NCBI RefSeq assembly: GCF_000761545.1
Contig: NZ_JPMY01000016.1
Span: 85,935-149,934, forward strand
Source of the DNA: Pseudomonas sp. ML96
Lineage (GTDB): Bacteria > Pseudomonadota > Gammaproteobacteria > Pseudomonadales > Pseudomonadaceae
Direction: 5' to 3'
DNA: 64,000 nt
Numbering within the stretch: position 1 is the stretch's first letter; each line of letters begins with the position of its first letter. The notes under the pieces were generated by a model, which saw only the letters and a list, made by a program, of their open reading frames with translations, was not told the DNA's origin and made no database searches. Shown here one piece after another: positions 24,450 through 32,902 of this stretch. Both the position numbers and the translations under genes were made by a program.

Positions 24450-25574
24450 ATGGCGCAGGCCGGCAGCATCGAACTGGACAGCTCTTCCGCCACGCCTCGC
24501 ACCCTGCTGCGCGGCGACTGGACCCTGGCCCACTACCTCGTGCTGCGCGAGCAACTGGCCAGGCAATCCCGACCGGAGCAGCTCGATCTGAGCCAACTCG
24601 GCCAGCTCGACACCGCCGGCGCCTCACTGCTTAGCGACTGGCTCGGTGCCGAGCGCCTGGGCCAACTGATCGATCAGACCCCGAACCTGCCGGCCGAACG
24701 CCTGGCCCTGCTGCGCACGGTCAGCACGGCGCTGCGCGACGTGCCGGTGGTCTGCCCACCGCCGCCACCGTCCACCACCCGCGAAGTGCTCGAACATATC
24801 GGCGCCACCGTCAGCGGCCAGATTCTGCAACTGCGCGCCCTGCTCGGCTTCCTCGGCCTGACCCTGGCCAGCCTGGTGCAGAGCCTGTGGCGCCCGCGGC
24901 GCTGGCGCATCACCTCGCTGGCGGCGCATATCGAGCAGATCGGCCTCAACGCCATCCCGATCATCGCCCTGCTCACCTTTATGGTTGGCGCGGTGGTGGC
25001 CTTCCTCGGCGCCACGGTGCTGGAGCAGTTCGGCGCCACCATCTACACCGTGCACCTGGTGGCGTTCTCCTTCCTGCGTGAATTCGGCGTGCTGCTCACC
25101 GCCATCCTCATGGCCGGGCGCACGGCCAGCGCCTTTACCGCACAGATCGGCGCGATGAAGGCCAACGAGGAGATCGACGCGATCCGCGCCCTCGGCCTTG
25201 ACCCCATGGAGCTGCTGGTACTGCCGCGGGTGCTGGCCATGCTGATCTGCCTGCCAATCCTGACCTTTATCGCCATGCTCTGCGGCATCGTCGGCGGCGG
25301 CGTGGTCAGCACCCTGCTGCTGGACGTCTCGCCGACCCTGTTCCTCAACATCCTGCAGACCGACATTCCGGTGCAGCACTTCTATATCGGCCTGGTGAAG
25401 GCGCCGTTCTTCGCCATGCTGATCGCCATCATCGGCTGCCTGGAAGGCTTCAAGGCCAGCGGCAGCGCCAAGTCGGTGGGCGACCACACCACCAGCAGCG
25501 TGGTCCAGTCGATCTTCGTGGTGATCCTGCTCGACGCCCTCGCCGCGCTGTTCTTCATGGAGATGGGCTGGTGA
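24450..25574 (+). CDS. MlaE-type ABC permease with N-terminal STAS-like domain
   Basis: This 374-residue protein is the permease of an MCE phospholipid-transport system. Residues about 1-115 form a soluble STAS-like domain (QLDLSQLGQLDTAGASLLSD). The MlaE domain follows with five helices; the signature is EFGVLLTAILMAGRTASAFT and AQIGAMKANEEIDAIRALGL then DPMELLVLPR (about residues 210-260). In the Mla system the STAS partner (MlaB) is a separate protein, so here it is fused. AGGA precedes the ATG. It heads a four-gene operon with overlapping ends. Confidence 0.93.
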   Translation: MAQAGSIELDSSSATPRTLLRGDWTLAHYLVLREQLARQSRPEQLDLSQLGQLDTAGASLLSDWLGAERLGQLIDQTPNLPAERLALLRTVSTALRDVPVVCPPPPPSTTREVLEHIGATVSGQILQLRALLGFLGLTLASLVQSLWRPRRWRITSLAAHIEQIGLNAIPIIALLTFMVGAVVAFLGATVLEQFGATIYTVHLVAFSFLREFGVLLTAILMAGRTASAFTAQIGAMKANEEIDAIRALGLDPMELLVLPRVLAMLICLPILTFIAMLCGIVGGGVVSTLLLDVSPTLFLNILQTDIPVQHFYIGLVKAPFFAMLIAIIGCLEGFKASGSAKSVGDHTTSSVVQSIFVVILLDALAALFFMEMGW

Positions 25575-26350
25575 GCGCGCTGGTCGAGGTCCGCGGCCTG
25601 CGCAACCAGTTCGGCGCGCAGGTGGTGCACGACCAACTCGACCTGGATATCCGCCATGGCGAGATCCTCGGCGTGGTCGGCGGCTCCGGCACCGGCAAGT
25701 CGGTGCTGCTGCGCAGCATCGTCGGCCTGCTGCGCCCGGCTGCCGGCCGCGTCACGGTATTCGGCGAAGACTTGCTGAGCCTGCCGGCCGAGCGCCGCTC
25801 ACAGCTGGAGCGGCGCTTCGGCGTGCTGTTCCAGCGCGGCGCCCTGTTCTCCTCGCTGAGCGTGGTGGAGAACATCGCCCTGCCGCTGATCGAGCACGCC
25901 GGCCTGCCACGCAGCGATGCCGAGCACCTAGCGCGGCTCAAGGTGGCGCTGGCCGGCCTGCCGGTGGGCGCCGGCGACAAGTTCCCGGACGAGCTGTCCG
26001 GCGGCATGGTCAAGCGCGCTGCCCTGGCCCGCGCCCTGGCCCTGGACCCGGAAATCCTCTTTCTCGACGAACCCACCGCCGGCCTCGACCCGATTGGCGC
26101 GGCGGCCTTCGACCAGTTGATCCGCACCCTGCGCGACGCCCTCGGCCTCAGCGTGTTCCTCATCACCCACGACCTGGACACCCTCTACAGCATCTGCGAC
26201 CGCGTCGCCGTGCTGTCGCAGAAGCGCGTGCTGGTGGCCGACCGCCTCGACGTGGTCGAGGCCACCGACGATGCCTGGGTCCAGGACTACTTTCACGGCC
26301 CCCGTGGCCGCGCCGCCGCCCAGGCGGTTCTGCGTTCGGAGACACCCTGA
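25571..26350 (+). CDS. MlaF-type ABC ATP-binding protein
   Basis: This 259-residue ATPase powers the MCE transporter. Walker A is GGSGTGKSVLL (about residue 40), the Q loop is FGVLFQRGALFSSLSVVEN, the signature is DELSGGMVKRAALARALA (about residue 143) and Walker B is PEILFLDEPTAGLDP; the switch His is in FLITHDLDTL. MVKR after LSGG is typical of MlaF-type enzymes. The GTG start at 25571 overlaps the permease stop by four bases (GTGA), and its stop overlaps the MCE gene start (TGATG). Confidence 0.95.
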   Translation: MSALVEVRGLRNQFGAQVVHDQLDLDIRHGEILGVVGGSGTGKSVLLRSIVGLLRPAAGRVTVFGEDLLSLPAERRSQLERRFGVLFQRGALFSSLSVVENIALPLIEHAGLPRSDAEHLARLKVALAGLPVGAGDKFPDELSGGMVKRAALARALALDPEILFLDEPTAGLDPIGAAAFDQLIRTLRDALGLSVFLITHDLDTLYSICDRVAVLSQKRVLVADRLDVVEATDDAWVQDYFHGPRGRAAAQAVLRSETP

Positions 26351-27285
26351 TGGAAACCCGCGCCCACCATGTGTTGATCGGCCTGTTCACCGTGCTGGCC
26401 CTGGGCAGCGCTCTGCTGTTCGCCCTGTGGCTGGGCAAGTCCAGCGTCGACAAGGAATTCCGCCTGTACGACGTGGTGTTCAACGAGGCCGTGACCGGCC
26501 TCTCGCTGGGCAGCGCCGTGCAGTACAGCGGCATCAAGGTCGGTGACGTCAGTCACCTCAGCCTCGACCCACAGGACCCGCGCAAGGTGCGCGTGCGCAT
26601 CCGCGTGGCGCCGGATACGCCGATCAAGCAGAACACCCATGCGCGCCTGGCCATCACCGGGGTCACCGGCAACGCCATCATCCAGCTCTACGGCGGCACA
26701 CCTACCAGCCCGGCGCTGGCCACCAGCAACGAAAAGCCCAGCGAGATTCCCGCCGACCCGTCGCCACTGGCGCGCCTGCTAGCCAACGGCGAGGATCTGG
26801 TCGGCAACATCAACAGCCTGCTGATCAACGCCAACCGACTGTTCTCCGACGAGAACCTGGCCCACGTCGGCAACACCCTCAAGCAGCTGGACCAGACCAC
26901 CGCGGTGCTCGCCGAGCAGCGCGACGGCATCCGCCAGACCCTGGCCCAGCTCGGCGAGGCCAGCCGCCAGGCCAACCTGACCCTGCAGCAGAGCGCCGCC
27001 CTGGCGCAGAAGGCCAACAGCCTGGTCGACCAACAGGGCAGCGCGATCTTCCAGCGTACCGAGCAGGCCGTGGCCGCCCTGGAGCGCAGCAGTCTGAGCC
27101 TGGAGCGCCTGCTGGCCGACAACCAGGGCGCCCTCACCAGTGGCCTGCAAGGCATCGGCGACCTCGGCCCGGCCATCGCCGAGCTGCGCGCCACCCTGGC
27201 CGTGCTGCGCCAGTCCGGTCGGCGCCTGGCAGAAAACCCCGGCGCCCTGCTCGAGCGCGAACAGAACCAGGAGTTCGTACCATGA
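26350..27285 (+). CDS. MCE-domain (MlaD-like) membrane-anchored lipid-binding protein
   Basis: This 311-residue protein has one N-terminal helix (HHVLIGLFTVLALGSALLFA) and then an MCE domain, residues about 40-118, with the typical FNEAVTGLSLGSAVQYSGIK and VGDVSHLSLDPQDP. A long helical tail (about 150-300) rich in Gln and Ala, with heptad-like spacing, probably forms a coiled hexameric tunnel reaching across the periplasm, as described for PqiB/YebT relatives. The helix is in the inner membrane with the domain in the periplasm. Both ends overlap neighbouring genes. Confidence 0.93.
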   Translation: METRAHHVLIGLFTVLALGSALLFALWLGKSSVDKEFRLYDVVFNEAVTGLSLGSAVQYSGIKVGDVSHLSLDPQDPRKVRVRIRVAPDTPIKQNTHARLAITGVTGNAIIQLYGGTPTSPALATSNEKPSEIPADPSPLARLLANGEDLVGNINSLLINANRLFSDENLAHVGNTLKQLDQTTAVLAEQRDGIRQTLAQLGEASRQANLTLQQSAALAQKANSLVDQQGSAIFQRTEQAVAALERSSLSLERLLADNQGALTSGLQGIGDLGPAIAELRATLAVLRQSGRRLAENPGALLEREQNQEFVP

Positions 27286-27908
27286 TCCACGCCCTGCGCG
27301 CCCTTCTCCCGTTGAGCCTGGCCAGCCTGCTCGGCGCCTGCTCGCTGCTGCCCGAGGCGCAGGTGATCGACACCTACCTGCTGCCGCCCTCCACCCTCGC
27401 CAGCCCGGCCAGCGGCGCGCCACTCGCGCTCACCCTGAGCGTCGCCCGCCCACAGGCCAGCCAGGCGATCGACAGCACGCGCATCGCTGTGGTGCCGGAA
27501 GGCAGCCGCATCAGCAGCTACAAGGGCGCGCGCTGGGCCGACCCGGCGCCGTCGCTGCTACGTGATCGACTGCTCGACGTGCTGCGCAGCGATGGCCGCT
27601 TCCCGGCCCTGGTCAGTGACGAACAGCAGCTGCACAGCGATCTGGAACTGCTCGGCAACCTGCAGAGCTTCCAGAGCGAATACCGCGACGGCCAGCCCTA
27701 CGCGGTGATCCATCTGGACGTGCAGCTGGTCGACAGCAACAGCCGGCGCATCCTCGCCAGCCAGCGCTTCGCGGTCAGCCAGCGCAGCGCGGATGTGCAG
27801 GTCGCCTCGCTGGTCAGCGCCTTCGGCACGGCCAGCGACACCCTGGCCAGCGAGTTGATCGACTGGCTGCTGGTCGAGGCGGCGAAATCCGGCAAAACCG
27901 CACCATGA
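27282..27908 (+). CDS. PqiC-like auxiliary lipoprotein of MCE system
   Basis: This 208-residue protein has a lipoprotein signal peptide with lipobox LLGAC (cysteine at about residue 20), so it should be anchored in a membrane facing the periplasm, probably the outer membrane. The ABC-type transport auxiliary (YmbA/PqiC) domain follows: IDTYLLPPSTL at the start, then RIAVVPEGSRISSYKGARWA (about residues 67-86) and LASQRFAVSQRSAD near the end. The ATG overlaps the MCE gene stop (ATGA). It likely bridges the MCE tunnel to the outer membrane. Confidence 0.92.
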   Translation: MIHALRALLPLSLASLLGACSLLPEAQVIDTYLLPPSTLASPASGAPLALTLSVARPQASQAIDSTRIAVVPEGSRISSYKGARWADPAPSLLRDRLLDVLRSDGRFPALVSDEQQLHSDLELLGNLQSFQSEYRDGQPYAVIHLDVQLVDSNSRRILASQRFAVSQRSADVQVASLVSAFGTASDTLASELIDWLLVEAAKSGKTAP

Positions 27909-27909
27909 G

Positions 27910-27967
27910 CGCGCAGAACGCCCTGCGACTGTGCGCTATCTAGGCCATAAACACGCGCAGAACGCCC
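27910..27967. repeat. Short direct repeat upstream of the nasC-operon promoter
   Basis: CGCGCAGAACGCCC occurs at 27910-27923 and again at 27954-27967, 44 bases apart. The second copy is part of an imperfect hairpin AACGCCCGGAAAC-ACC-GTTTCCAGGCGTT (27961-27989) which runs into the -24 element. No terminator T run is present. Possible activator-binding sites, not proven. Confidence 0.4.
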
Positions 27968-27988
27968 GGAAACACCGTTTCCAGGCGT

Positions 27989-28004
27989 TGGCACACTCCC
28001 TGCT
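27989..28004 (+). promoter_or_regulatory. Sigma-54 (-24/-12) promoter of the nitrate reductase operon
   Basis: TGGCACACTCCCTGCT matches TGGCACG-N4-TTGCW well: GG at 27990-27991 and GC at 28002-28003 with 10 bases between. The transcript should start near 28015, just before the leader hairpins. It parallels the nasA promoter. Confidence 0.8.
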
Positions 28005-28031
28005 TTAGCTCAGACAACAGACATAGGGTCT

Positions 28032-28091
28032 GCACTTCAATGGCGAAGTGCGACTCGCCCCGACCGATCGGGATCAGGACAAAGGCGTCCT
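28032..28091 (+). promoter_or_regulatory. ANTAR (NasT) two-hairpin RNA target, nasC-operon leader
   Basis: P1 is GCACTTC-AATGGC-GAAGTGC (28032-28051, perfect 7-pair stem) and P2 is AGGAC-AAAGGC-GTCCT (28076-28091). Both loops are six bases with A1 and G4; the P2 loop is identical to that of the nasA leader. A 24-base linker holds an extra hairpin CCCGA-CCGA-TCGGG. P2 overlaps the 5' arm of the terminator, giving the same exclusive choice as in the nasA leader. This position corresponds to the NalA leader RNA known ahead of the P. aeruginosa nirB operon. Confidence 0.82.
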
Positions 28092-28120
28092 CGCTAGGCA
28101 GCTAGCGGGACGCCTTTTTT
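28081..28120 (+). terminator. Leader terminator (attenuator) before the nasC operon
   Basis: AAAGGCGTCC (28081-28090) pairs with GGACGCCTTT (28108-28117); an inner stem CGCTAG-GCAG-CTAGCG stacks on it, and TTTTTT follows the G-C-rich part. It is a very strong intrinsic terminator lying 35 bases before the first gene of the operon. Confidence 0.93.
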
Positions 28121-28154
28121 GTTGCTCACGATTTTTACCCAGGAGATGGCCGGC

Positions 28155-29396
28155 ATGAACAAGCTCAAGCTGGTGATGGTAGGTAACGGCATGGCCGGGG
28201 TCAGAACCCTGGAGGAGCTGCTGCGGCTCGCCCCGGACCTGTACGAGATCACCGTGTTCGGCGCCGAGCCGCATCCCAACTACAACCGCATCCTGCTGTC
28301 GCCGGTGCTGGCTGGCGAGCAGAGCTTCGAGGAGATCGTCCTCAACGGCGTCGAGTGGTATGAGCAGCACGGCATCGACCTGCGCCTGGGCCGCAAGGTG
28401 GTCGCCATCGACCGCAAGAAGCGCCTGGTGATCGCCGACGATGGCAGCAGCGCCCAGTACGACCGCCTGATCCTCGCCACCGGCTCCAATCCCTTCATCC
28501 TGCCGGTGCCGGGCAATCGTCTGCAGGGCGTGATCGCCTACCGCGACATCGCCGATACCCGCCAGATGATGGATACCGCACAGACCCACAGCCACGCCGT
28601 GGTGATTGGCGGCGGCCTGCTCGGCCTGGAAGCGGCCAACGGCCTGCGCCAACGCGGCATGGACGTGACCGTGGTGCACCTGGCCGACTGGCTGCTGGAA
28701 CGCCAACTCGACCGCACCGCCGGCGAGCTGCTCAAGCAGGCGTTGGAGGCGCGCGGCATCCGTTTCCGCCTCAGCGAACAGACCGAGGAGCTGCTCGACT
28801 ACGGCACCGGCCGCGTCTGCGCCGTGCAGTTCAAGAGCGGCGACACCATTCCCGCCGACCTGGTGGTGATGGCCGCCGGCGTGCGCCCCAACACCGAACT
28901 GGCCGAGAAGGCGGGCATCCCCTGCAACCGCGGCATCCAGGTCGATGACTGCCTGCAGACCTACGACCCGCGCATCTACGCGGTCGGCGAATGCGCCAAC
29001 CATCGTGGCATAGCCTACGGCCTGGTCGCCCCGCTGTTCGAGCAGGCCAAGGTCTGCGCCAATCACCTGGCCATGCTCGGCACCGCCCGTTACCAGGGCT
29101 CGGTGACCTCGACCAAGCTCAAGGTCACCGGCATCGACCTGTTCTCCGCCGGCGACTTCATGGGCGGCGACGGCACCGAGAGCATCATCCTCTCCGACCC
29201 CATCGGCAGCGTGTACAAGAAGCTGGTGATCAAGGACGACGTGCTGGTCGGCGGCTGCCTGTACGGCGACACCCTGGACGGCAGCTGGTACTTCCAGCAG
29301 ATCTGCGGCGGCGCCGATATCAGCGGCGTGCGCGACCACCTGATGTTCGGCCAGGCCAGCATCGATGCAGCCGCCAAGGATGCCGCACGTGCCTGA
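28155..29396 (+). CDS. FAD/NADH electron-transfer subunit of nitrate reductase (NirB N-half-like)
   Basis: This 413-residue flavoprotein resembles the first half of NADH-nitrite reductase NirB but stops before the siroheme/Fe-S half. FAD site VMVGNGMAGVRTLEELL (residues about 6-22), PHPNYNRILLSPVLAGEQ (about 44-61), NADH site AVVIGGGLLGLEAANGLRQRG (shown as VIGGGLLGLEAANG, about 147), and IYAVGECANHRG (about 277) are all intact. The length matches the small, NADH-binding subunit of assimilatory nitrate reductases (Klebsiella NasC type). AGGAG lies 9 bases before the ATG. It overlaps the reductase gene by 8 bases or more, supporting a partner role. Confidence 0.85.
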   Translation: MNKLKLVMVGNGMAGVRTLEELLRLAPDLYEITVFGAEPHPNYNRILLSPVLAGEQSFEEIVLNGVEWYEQHGIDLRLGRKVVAIDRKKRLVIADDGSSAQYDRLILATGSNPFILPVPGNRLQGVIAYRDIADTRQMMDTAQTHSHAVVIGGGLLGLEAANGLRQRGMDVTVVHLADWLLERQLDRTAGELLKQALEARGIRFRLSEQTEELLDYGTGRVCAVQFKSGDTIPADLVVMAAGVRPNTELAEKAGIPCNRGIQVDDCLQTYDPRIYAVGECANHRGIAYGLVAPLFEQAKVCANHLAMLGTARYQGSVTSTKLKVTGIDLFSAGDFMGGDGTESIILSDPIGSVYKKLVIKDDVLVGGCLYGDTLDGSWYFQQICGGADISGVRDHLMFGQASIDAAAKDAARA

Positions 29397-32124
29397 AGCC
29401 GCTCTGCAATCGACCAGCCAGATCACCGCCGCCACCTGCTGCTACTGCGGCGTAGGCTGTGGCGTGCTGATCGAGCATGACGGCGAGAAGATCCTCGGCG
29501 TCAGCGGCGACCCGAGCCACCCGGCGAATCATGGAAAACTGTGCAGCAAGGGCTCGTCCCTGCACCTGACCGGCGACCTCGACGCCCGCGGCCTGTACCC
29601 CGAACTGCGCCTGGGCAAGGGCTTGGCCCGCACTCGCGCCGACTGGGACAGCGCCCTGGACCACGCCGCCAATGTGTTCGCCGCAACCATCCGCGAACAC
29701 GGCCCGGACAGCGTCGCCTTCTATATCTCCGGCCAGTTGCTGACCGAGGACTACTACGCCTTCAACAAGCTGGCCCGCGCCCTGGTCGGCACCAACAACA
29801 TCGACTCCAACTCGCGCCTTTGCATGTCCTCGGCCGTGGTCGGCTACAAGCGCAGCCTGGGCGCCGATGCTCCGCCGTGCAGCTACGAGGACATCGAACA
29901 GGCCGACTGCCTGCTGATCGCCGGTAGCAACATGGCCTACGCCCACCCGATCCTGTTCCGTCGCCTGGAAGCGGCCAAGGCCGCACGGCCCGAAATGCAG
30001 ATCATCGTGATCGACCCACGGCGCACCGATACCTGCGAGCTGGCCGACCTGCACCTGGCCATCGCCCCGGGCACCGACGTGGCGCTGTTCCACGGCCTGC
30101 TGCATCTGCTGCTGGCCAACGGCACTTACGATCCGGCCTATATCGCCGCCCACACCGAAGGCTTCGACGCCCTGCGCGAGCTGGCCGCCGACTACCCGCC
30201 GAGCGAAGTGGCGCGCCTGTGCGGCATCGATGAGGCCGACCTGCGCCACGCCGCCGAGCTGATCGGCCGCTCTCCCGCATTCCTCTCGCTGTGGTGCATG
30301 GGCCTCAACCAGTCCACTGCCGGCAGCGCCAAGAACAGCGCGCTGATCAACCTGCACCTGGCCACCGGGCAGATCGGCAAGGTCGGTGCCGGGCCCTTCT
30401 CCCTCACCGGCCAGCCCAACGCCATGGGCGGCCGCGAAACCGGCAGCCTGAGCAACCTGCTGCCCGGCCACCGCGAGGCCGGCAATGCCGAGCACCGCGC
30501 CGAAGTCGCCCGTTACTGGGGAGTGGACAGCCTGCCGCAGAGCACCGGCCTGTCCGCAGTGGAACTGTTCGAGGCGGTGCGCGAAGGCAAGATCAAGGCC
30601 CTGTGGATCGCCTGCACCAACCCTGCGCAATCACTGCCGGACCAACAAAAGGTCCACGAGGCCCTGGCCGCCTGCCCCTTCGTGGTGGTGCAGGAAGCAT
30701 TCTTCACCACCGAGACCTGCCACTACGCCGACCTTCTGCTCCCAGCCGCCAGCTGGGGAGAAAAAGAAGGCAGCGTGACCAACTCCGAGCGGCGCGTGAC
30801 CCACGTGCGCCGCGCCGTACCAGCGCCCGCAGAGGCGCGGCCGGATTGGGCGATCGTCTGTGACTTCGCACGTCGCCTGGAACAACAGCTACGCCCCGGC
30901 CTGCCAAGCCTGTTCGACTTCGCCAGTGCGCAAGCGCTGTTCGAGGAATACAAGCACCTGACCCAGGGTCGCGATCTGGACCTTTCCGGTCTCAGCTACG
31001 CCATCCTGGACGACCAAGGTCCACAACAATGGCCCTTCCCGGCCGGCGCCCAGCAGGGCACCGCGCGTCTGTACGGGGATGGTCGCTTTCCCACCGCCAG
31101 CGGCCGCGCGCGCTTCGTCGCCGACGCCTATGTACCGGCACGCGAGCGCCGTGAGGCGGACTTCCCGCTATTGCTCAACACCGGTCGCCTGCGCGATCAG
31201 TGGCACGGCATGAGCCGCACCGGCACCGCCGCGCGACTGTTCGGCCACGCGCCCGAGGCGGCGCTGACCCTGCATCCGGACGAGCTGGCTCGGCGCGGCC
31301 TGCAGGCTGGCGAGCTGATCCACCTGCGCAGTCGCCGCGGCGGCCTGATTCTGCCGGTGCAGGCCGACGATGCCCTGCAACCGGGTCAGGCCTATCTGCC
31401 GATGCACTGGGGTGACCGCTTCCTCAAGGGCCTGGGCACCAACGTGCTGACCCAGCCGGCCTTCGACCCGCTGTCCAAGCAGCCGGAACTGAAGCTCAGC
31501 GCCGTGGAAGTCGAGCGCGCCGAGTTGCCCTGGCAGTTCTTCGCCCTGGTCGAGGGTGATGTGCAGCGCCGCCTCACTGCCCTGCGTCCGCTGTTCGAAG
31601 GCTTCGCCTACGCCAGCCTGGCGCCCACCGGCCGCGAGCAGCGCCCGGCCCTGCTGATCAAGGCTGCCGCCGAGAAGGCGCCGGACGCCAAACTACTGGC
31701 CGAGATCGACGTCCTGCTCGGCATCGACCACGGCCCGGTGCTGGCCTATGACGACGCCAAGCGCCGCGTGGGCAAACGCGTACGTATCGAGAACGGGCGC
31801 ATCGTCGCCATCCGCCTGGCCGGCGAAACCGCCGCCCGCGACTGGCTCAAGGGCCTGTGGGAACAGGGCAGCAGTGACGCCGATCTGCGCCGCTGGCTGC
31901 TCGCCCCGCTGGCCACCCCGCCGGGTGGCGGCATGAAGGCCAGCAAGGTGCTGTGCAACTGCATGAACGTCAGCCAGGACGCGGTGTGCGCCGGCATCGA
32001 ACGCGGCCTCGACCTGGACGGGCTCAAGAACGAGCTGAAATGCGGCACCAGCTGCGGCTCGTGCGTGCCGGAAATCAAACGACTGCTGGTCACCCACGTG
32101 GCCGCCGTCGCCGTGGAAGCCTGA
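29389..32124 (+). CDS. nasC: Assimilatory nitrate reductase, molybdopterin catalytic subunit
   Basis: This roughly 911-residue enzyme reduces nitrate to nitrite in the cytoplasm. The N-terminal 4Fe-4S site is TCCYCGVGCGVLIEHDG with the last Cys in KLCSKGSS. Molybdopterin-binding motifs include NSRLCMSSAVVGYKRSLGA (with the probable Mo-ligand Cys), GSNMAYAHPILF, GLNQSTAGSAKNSALINLHL and GKVGAGPFSLTGQPNAMGGR. The C-terminus adds a BFD-like 2Fe-2S domain: VLCNCMNVSQDAV and CGTSCGSCVPEIKR. Start codon is uncertain: GTG 29389 has AGGA eight bases upstream; ATGs at 29380 and 29365 are alternatives. P. aeruginosa calls this gene nasC. Confidence 0.95.
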   Translation: MPEAALQSTSQITAATCCYCGVGCGVLIEHDGEKILGVSGDPSHPANHGKLCSKGSSLHLTGDLDARGLYPELRLGKGLARTRADWDSALDHAANVFAATIREHGPDSVAFYISGQLLTEDYYAFNKLARALVGTNNIDSNSRLCMSSAVVGYKRSLGADAPPCSYEDIEQADCLLIAGSNMAYAHPILFRRLEAAKAARPEMQIIVIDPRRTDTCELADLHLAIAPGTDVALFHGLLHLLLANGTYDPAYIAAHTEGFDALRELAADYPPSEVARLCGIDEADLRHAAELIGRSPAFLSLWCMGLNQSTAGSAKNSALINLHLATGQIGKVGAGPFSLTGQPNAMGGRETGSLSNLLPGHREAGNAEHRAEVARYWGVDSLPQSTGLSAVELFEAVREGKIKALWIACTNPAQSLPDQQKVHEALAACPFVVVQEAFFTTETCHYADLLLPAASWGEKEGSVTNSERRVTHVRRAVPAPAEARPDWAIVCDFARRLEQQLRPGLPSLFDFASAQALFEEYKHLTQGRDLDLSGLSYAILDDQGPQQWPFPAGAQQGTARLYGDGRFPTASGRARFVADAYVPARERREADFPLLLNTGRLRDQWHGMSRTGTAARLFGHAPEAALTLHPDELARRGLQAGELIHLRSRRGGLILPVQADDALQPGQAYLPMHWGDRFLKGLGTNVLTQPAFDPLSKQPELKLSAVEVERAELPWQFFALVEGDVQRRLTALRPLFEGFAYASLAPTGREQRPALLIKAAAEKAPDAKLLAEIDVLLGIDHGPVLAYDDAKRRVGKRVRIENGRIVAIRLAGETAARDWLKGLWEQGSSDADLRRWLLAPLATPPGGGMKASKVLCNCMNVSQDAVCAGIERGLDLDGLKNELKCGTSCGSCVPEIKRLLVTHVAAVAVEA

Positions 32125-32135
32125 GGAGTAGAACC

Positions 32136-32873
32136 ATGAATGCAAAAGTCTGGCTGGTGGGCGCAGGCCCTGGCGATCCGGAATTGCTGACCCTCAAGGC
32201 GGTGAAGGCCCTCAACCAGGCCGAGATCGTGATGATCGACGACCTGGTCAACCCGGCCGTGCTGGAGCACTGCCCCGACGCCCGCATCGTTCCGGTGGGC
32301 AAGCGCGGCGGTTGCCGCTCCACGCCACAGGCGTTCATCCACCGGCTGATGCTGCGCTACGCCCGCCAGGGCAAGTGCGTGGTGCGCCTGAAGGGTGGAG
32401 ATCCGTGCATCTTCGGTCGTGGCAGCGAGGAAGCCGACTGGCTGGCCGAGCACGGCATCGAGGTGGAAATGGTCAACGGCATCACTGCCGGCCTGGCCGG
32501 TGCCACCAACTGCGGCATTCCGCTAACCCTGCGCGGCGTGGCCCGTGGCGTGACCCTGGTCACCGCCCACACCCAGGACGACAGCAGCCTCAACTGGCAG
32601 GCCCTGGCCCAGGGCGGCACCACATTGGTGGTGTACATGGGCGTGACCAAGCTGCCGGAAATCCGCGAAAGCCTGCTGGCCGGCGGCATGCGCGGCGACA
32701 TGCCGGTGGCGATGATCGAGAACGCCTCGCTGCCGCAGCAGCGCGAGTGCCGCAGTACCCTGGCCGGCATGCAGCAGGCGGCTATCGATTTTGCCCTGAA
32801 GAGCCCGGCGATCCTGGTGATCGGCGAGGTCGCGGCGCAGCAACAGATTCACGCTTTGGCAGAGAGTGCCTAA
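32136..32873 (+). CDS. cobA: Uroporphyrinogen-III C-methyltransferase
   Basis: This 245-residue SAM enzyme methylates uroporphyrinogen III twice to precorrin-2, the precursor of siroheme needed by nitrite and sulfite reductases. Family motifs: VWLVGAGPGDPELLTLKAV (N-terminal), DDLVNPAVL, VGKRGG, VVRLKGGDPCIFGRGSEEAD and VVYMGVTKLPEI. It lacks the CysG oxidase/ferrochelatase domain, so the rest of siroheme synthesis is elsewhere. GAGGAG precedes the ATG and the gene follows nasC by 11 bases. Its place in the nitrate operon couples siroheme supply to nitrate use. Confidence 0.95.
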   Translation: MNAKVWLVGAGPGDPELLTLKAVKALNQAEIVMIDDLVNPAVLEHCPDARIVPVGKRGGCRSTPQAFIHRLMLRYARQGKCVVRLKGGDPCIFGRGSEEADWLAEHGIEVEMVNGITAGLAGATNCGIPLTLRGVARGVTLVTAHTQDDSSLNWQALAQGGTTLVVYMGVTKLPEIRESLLAGGMRGDMPVAMIENASLPQQRECRSTLAGMQQAAIDFALKSPAILVIGEVAAQQQIHALAESA

Positions 32874-32902
32874 TCCCCTTCGCTCCTGCGGAGTAGTGCC
32901 TC

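Noticed and set aside
28155..29396. Pseudogene or truncated nirB
   Set aside because: The reading frame ends cleanly with an overlap to nasC, all FAD and NADH motifs are intact, and no remnant of the second half exists.
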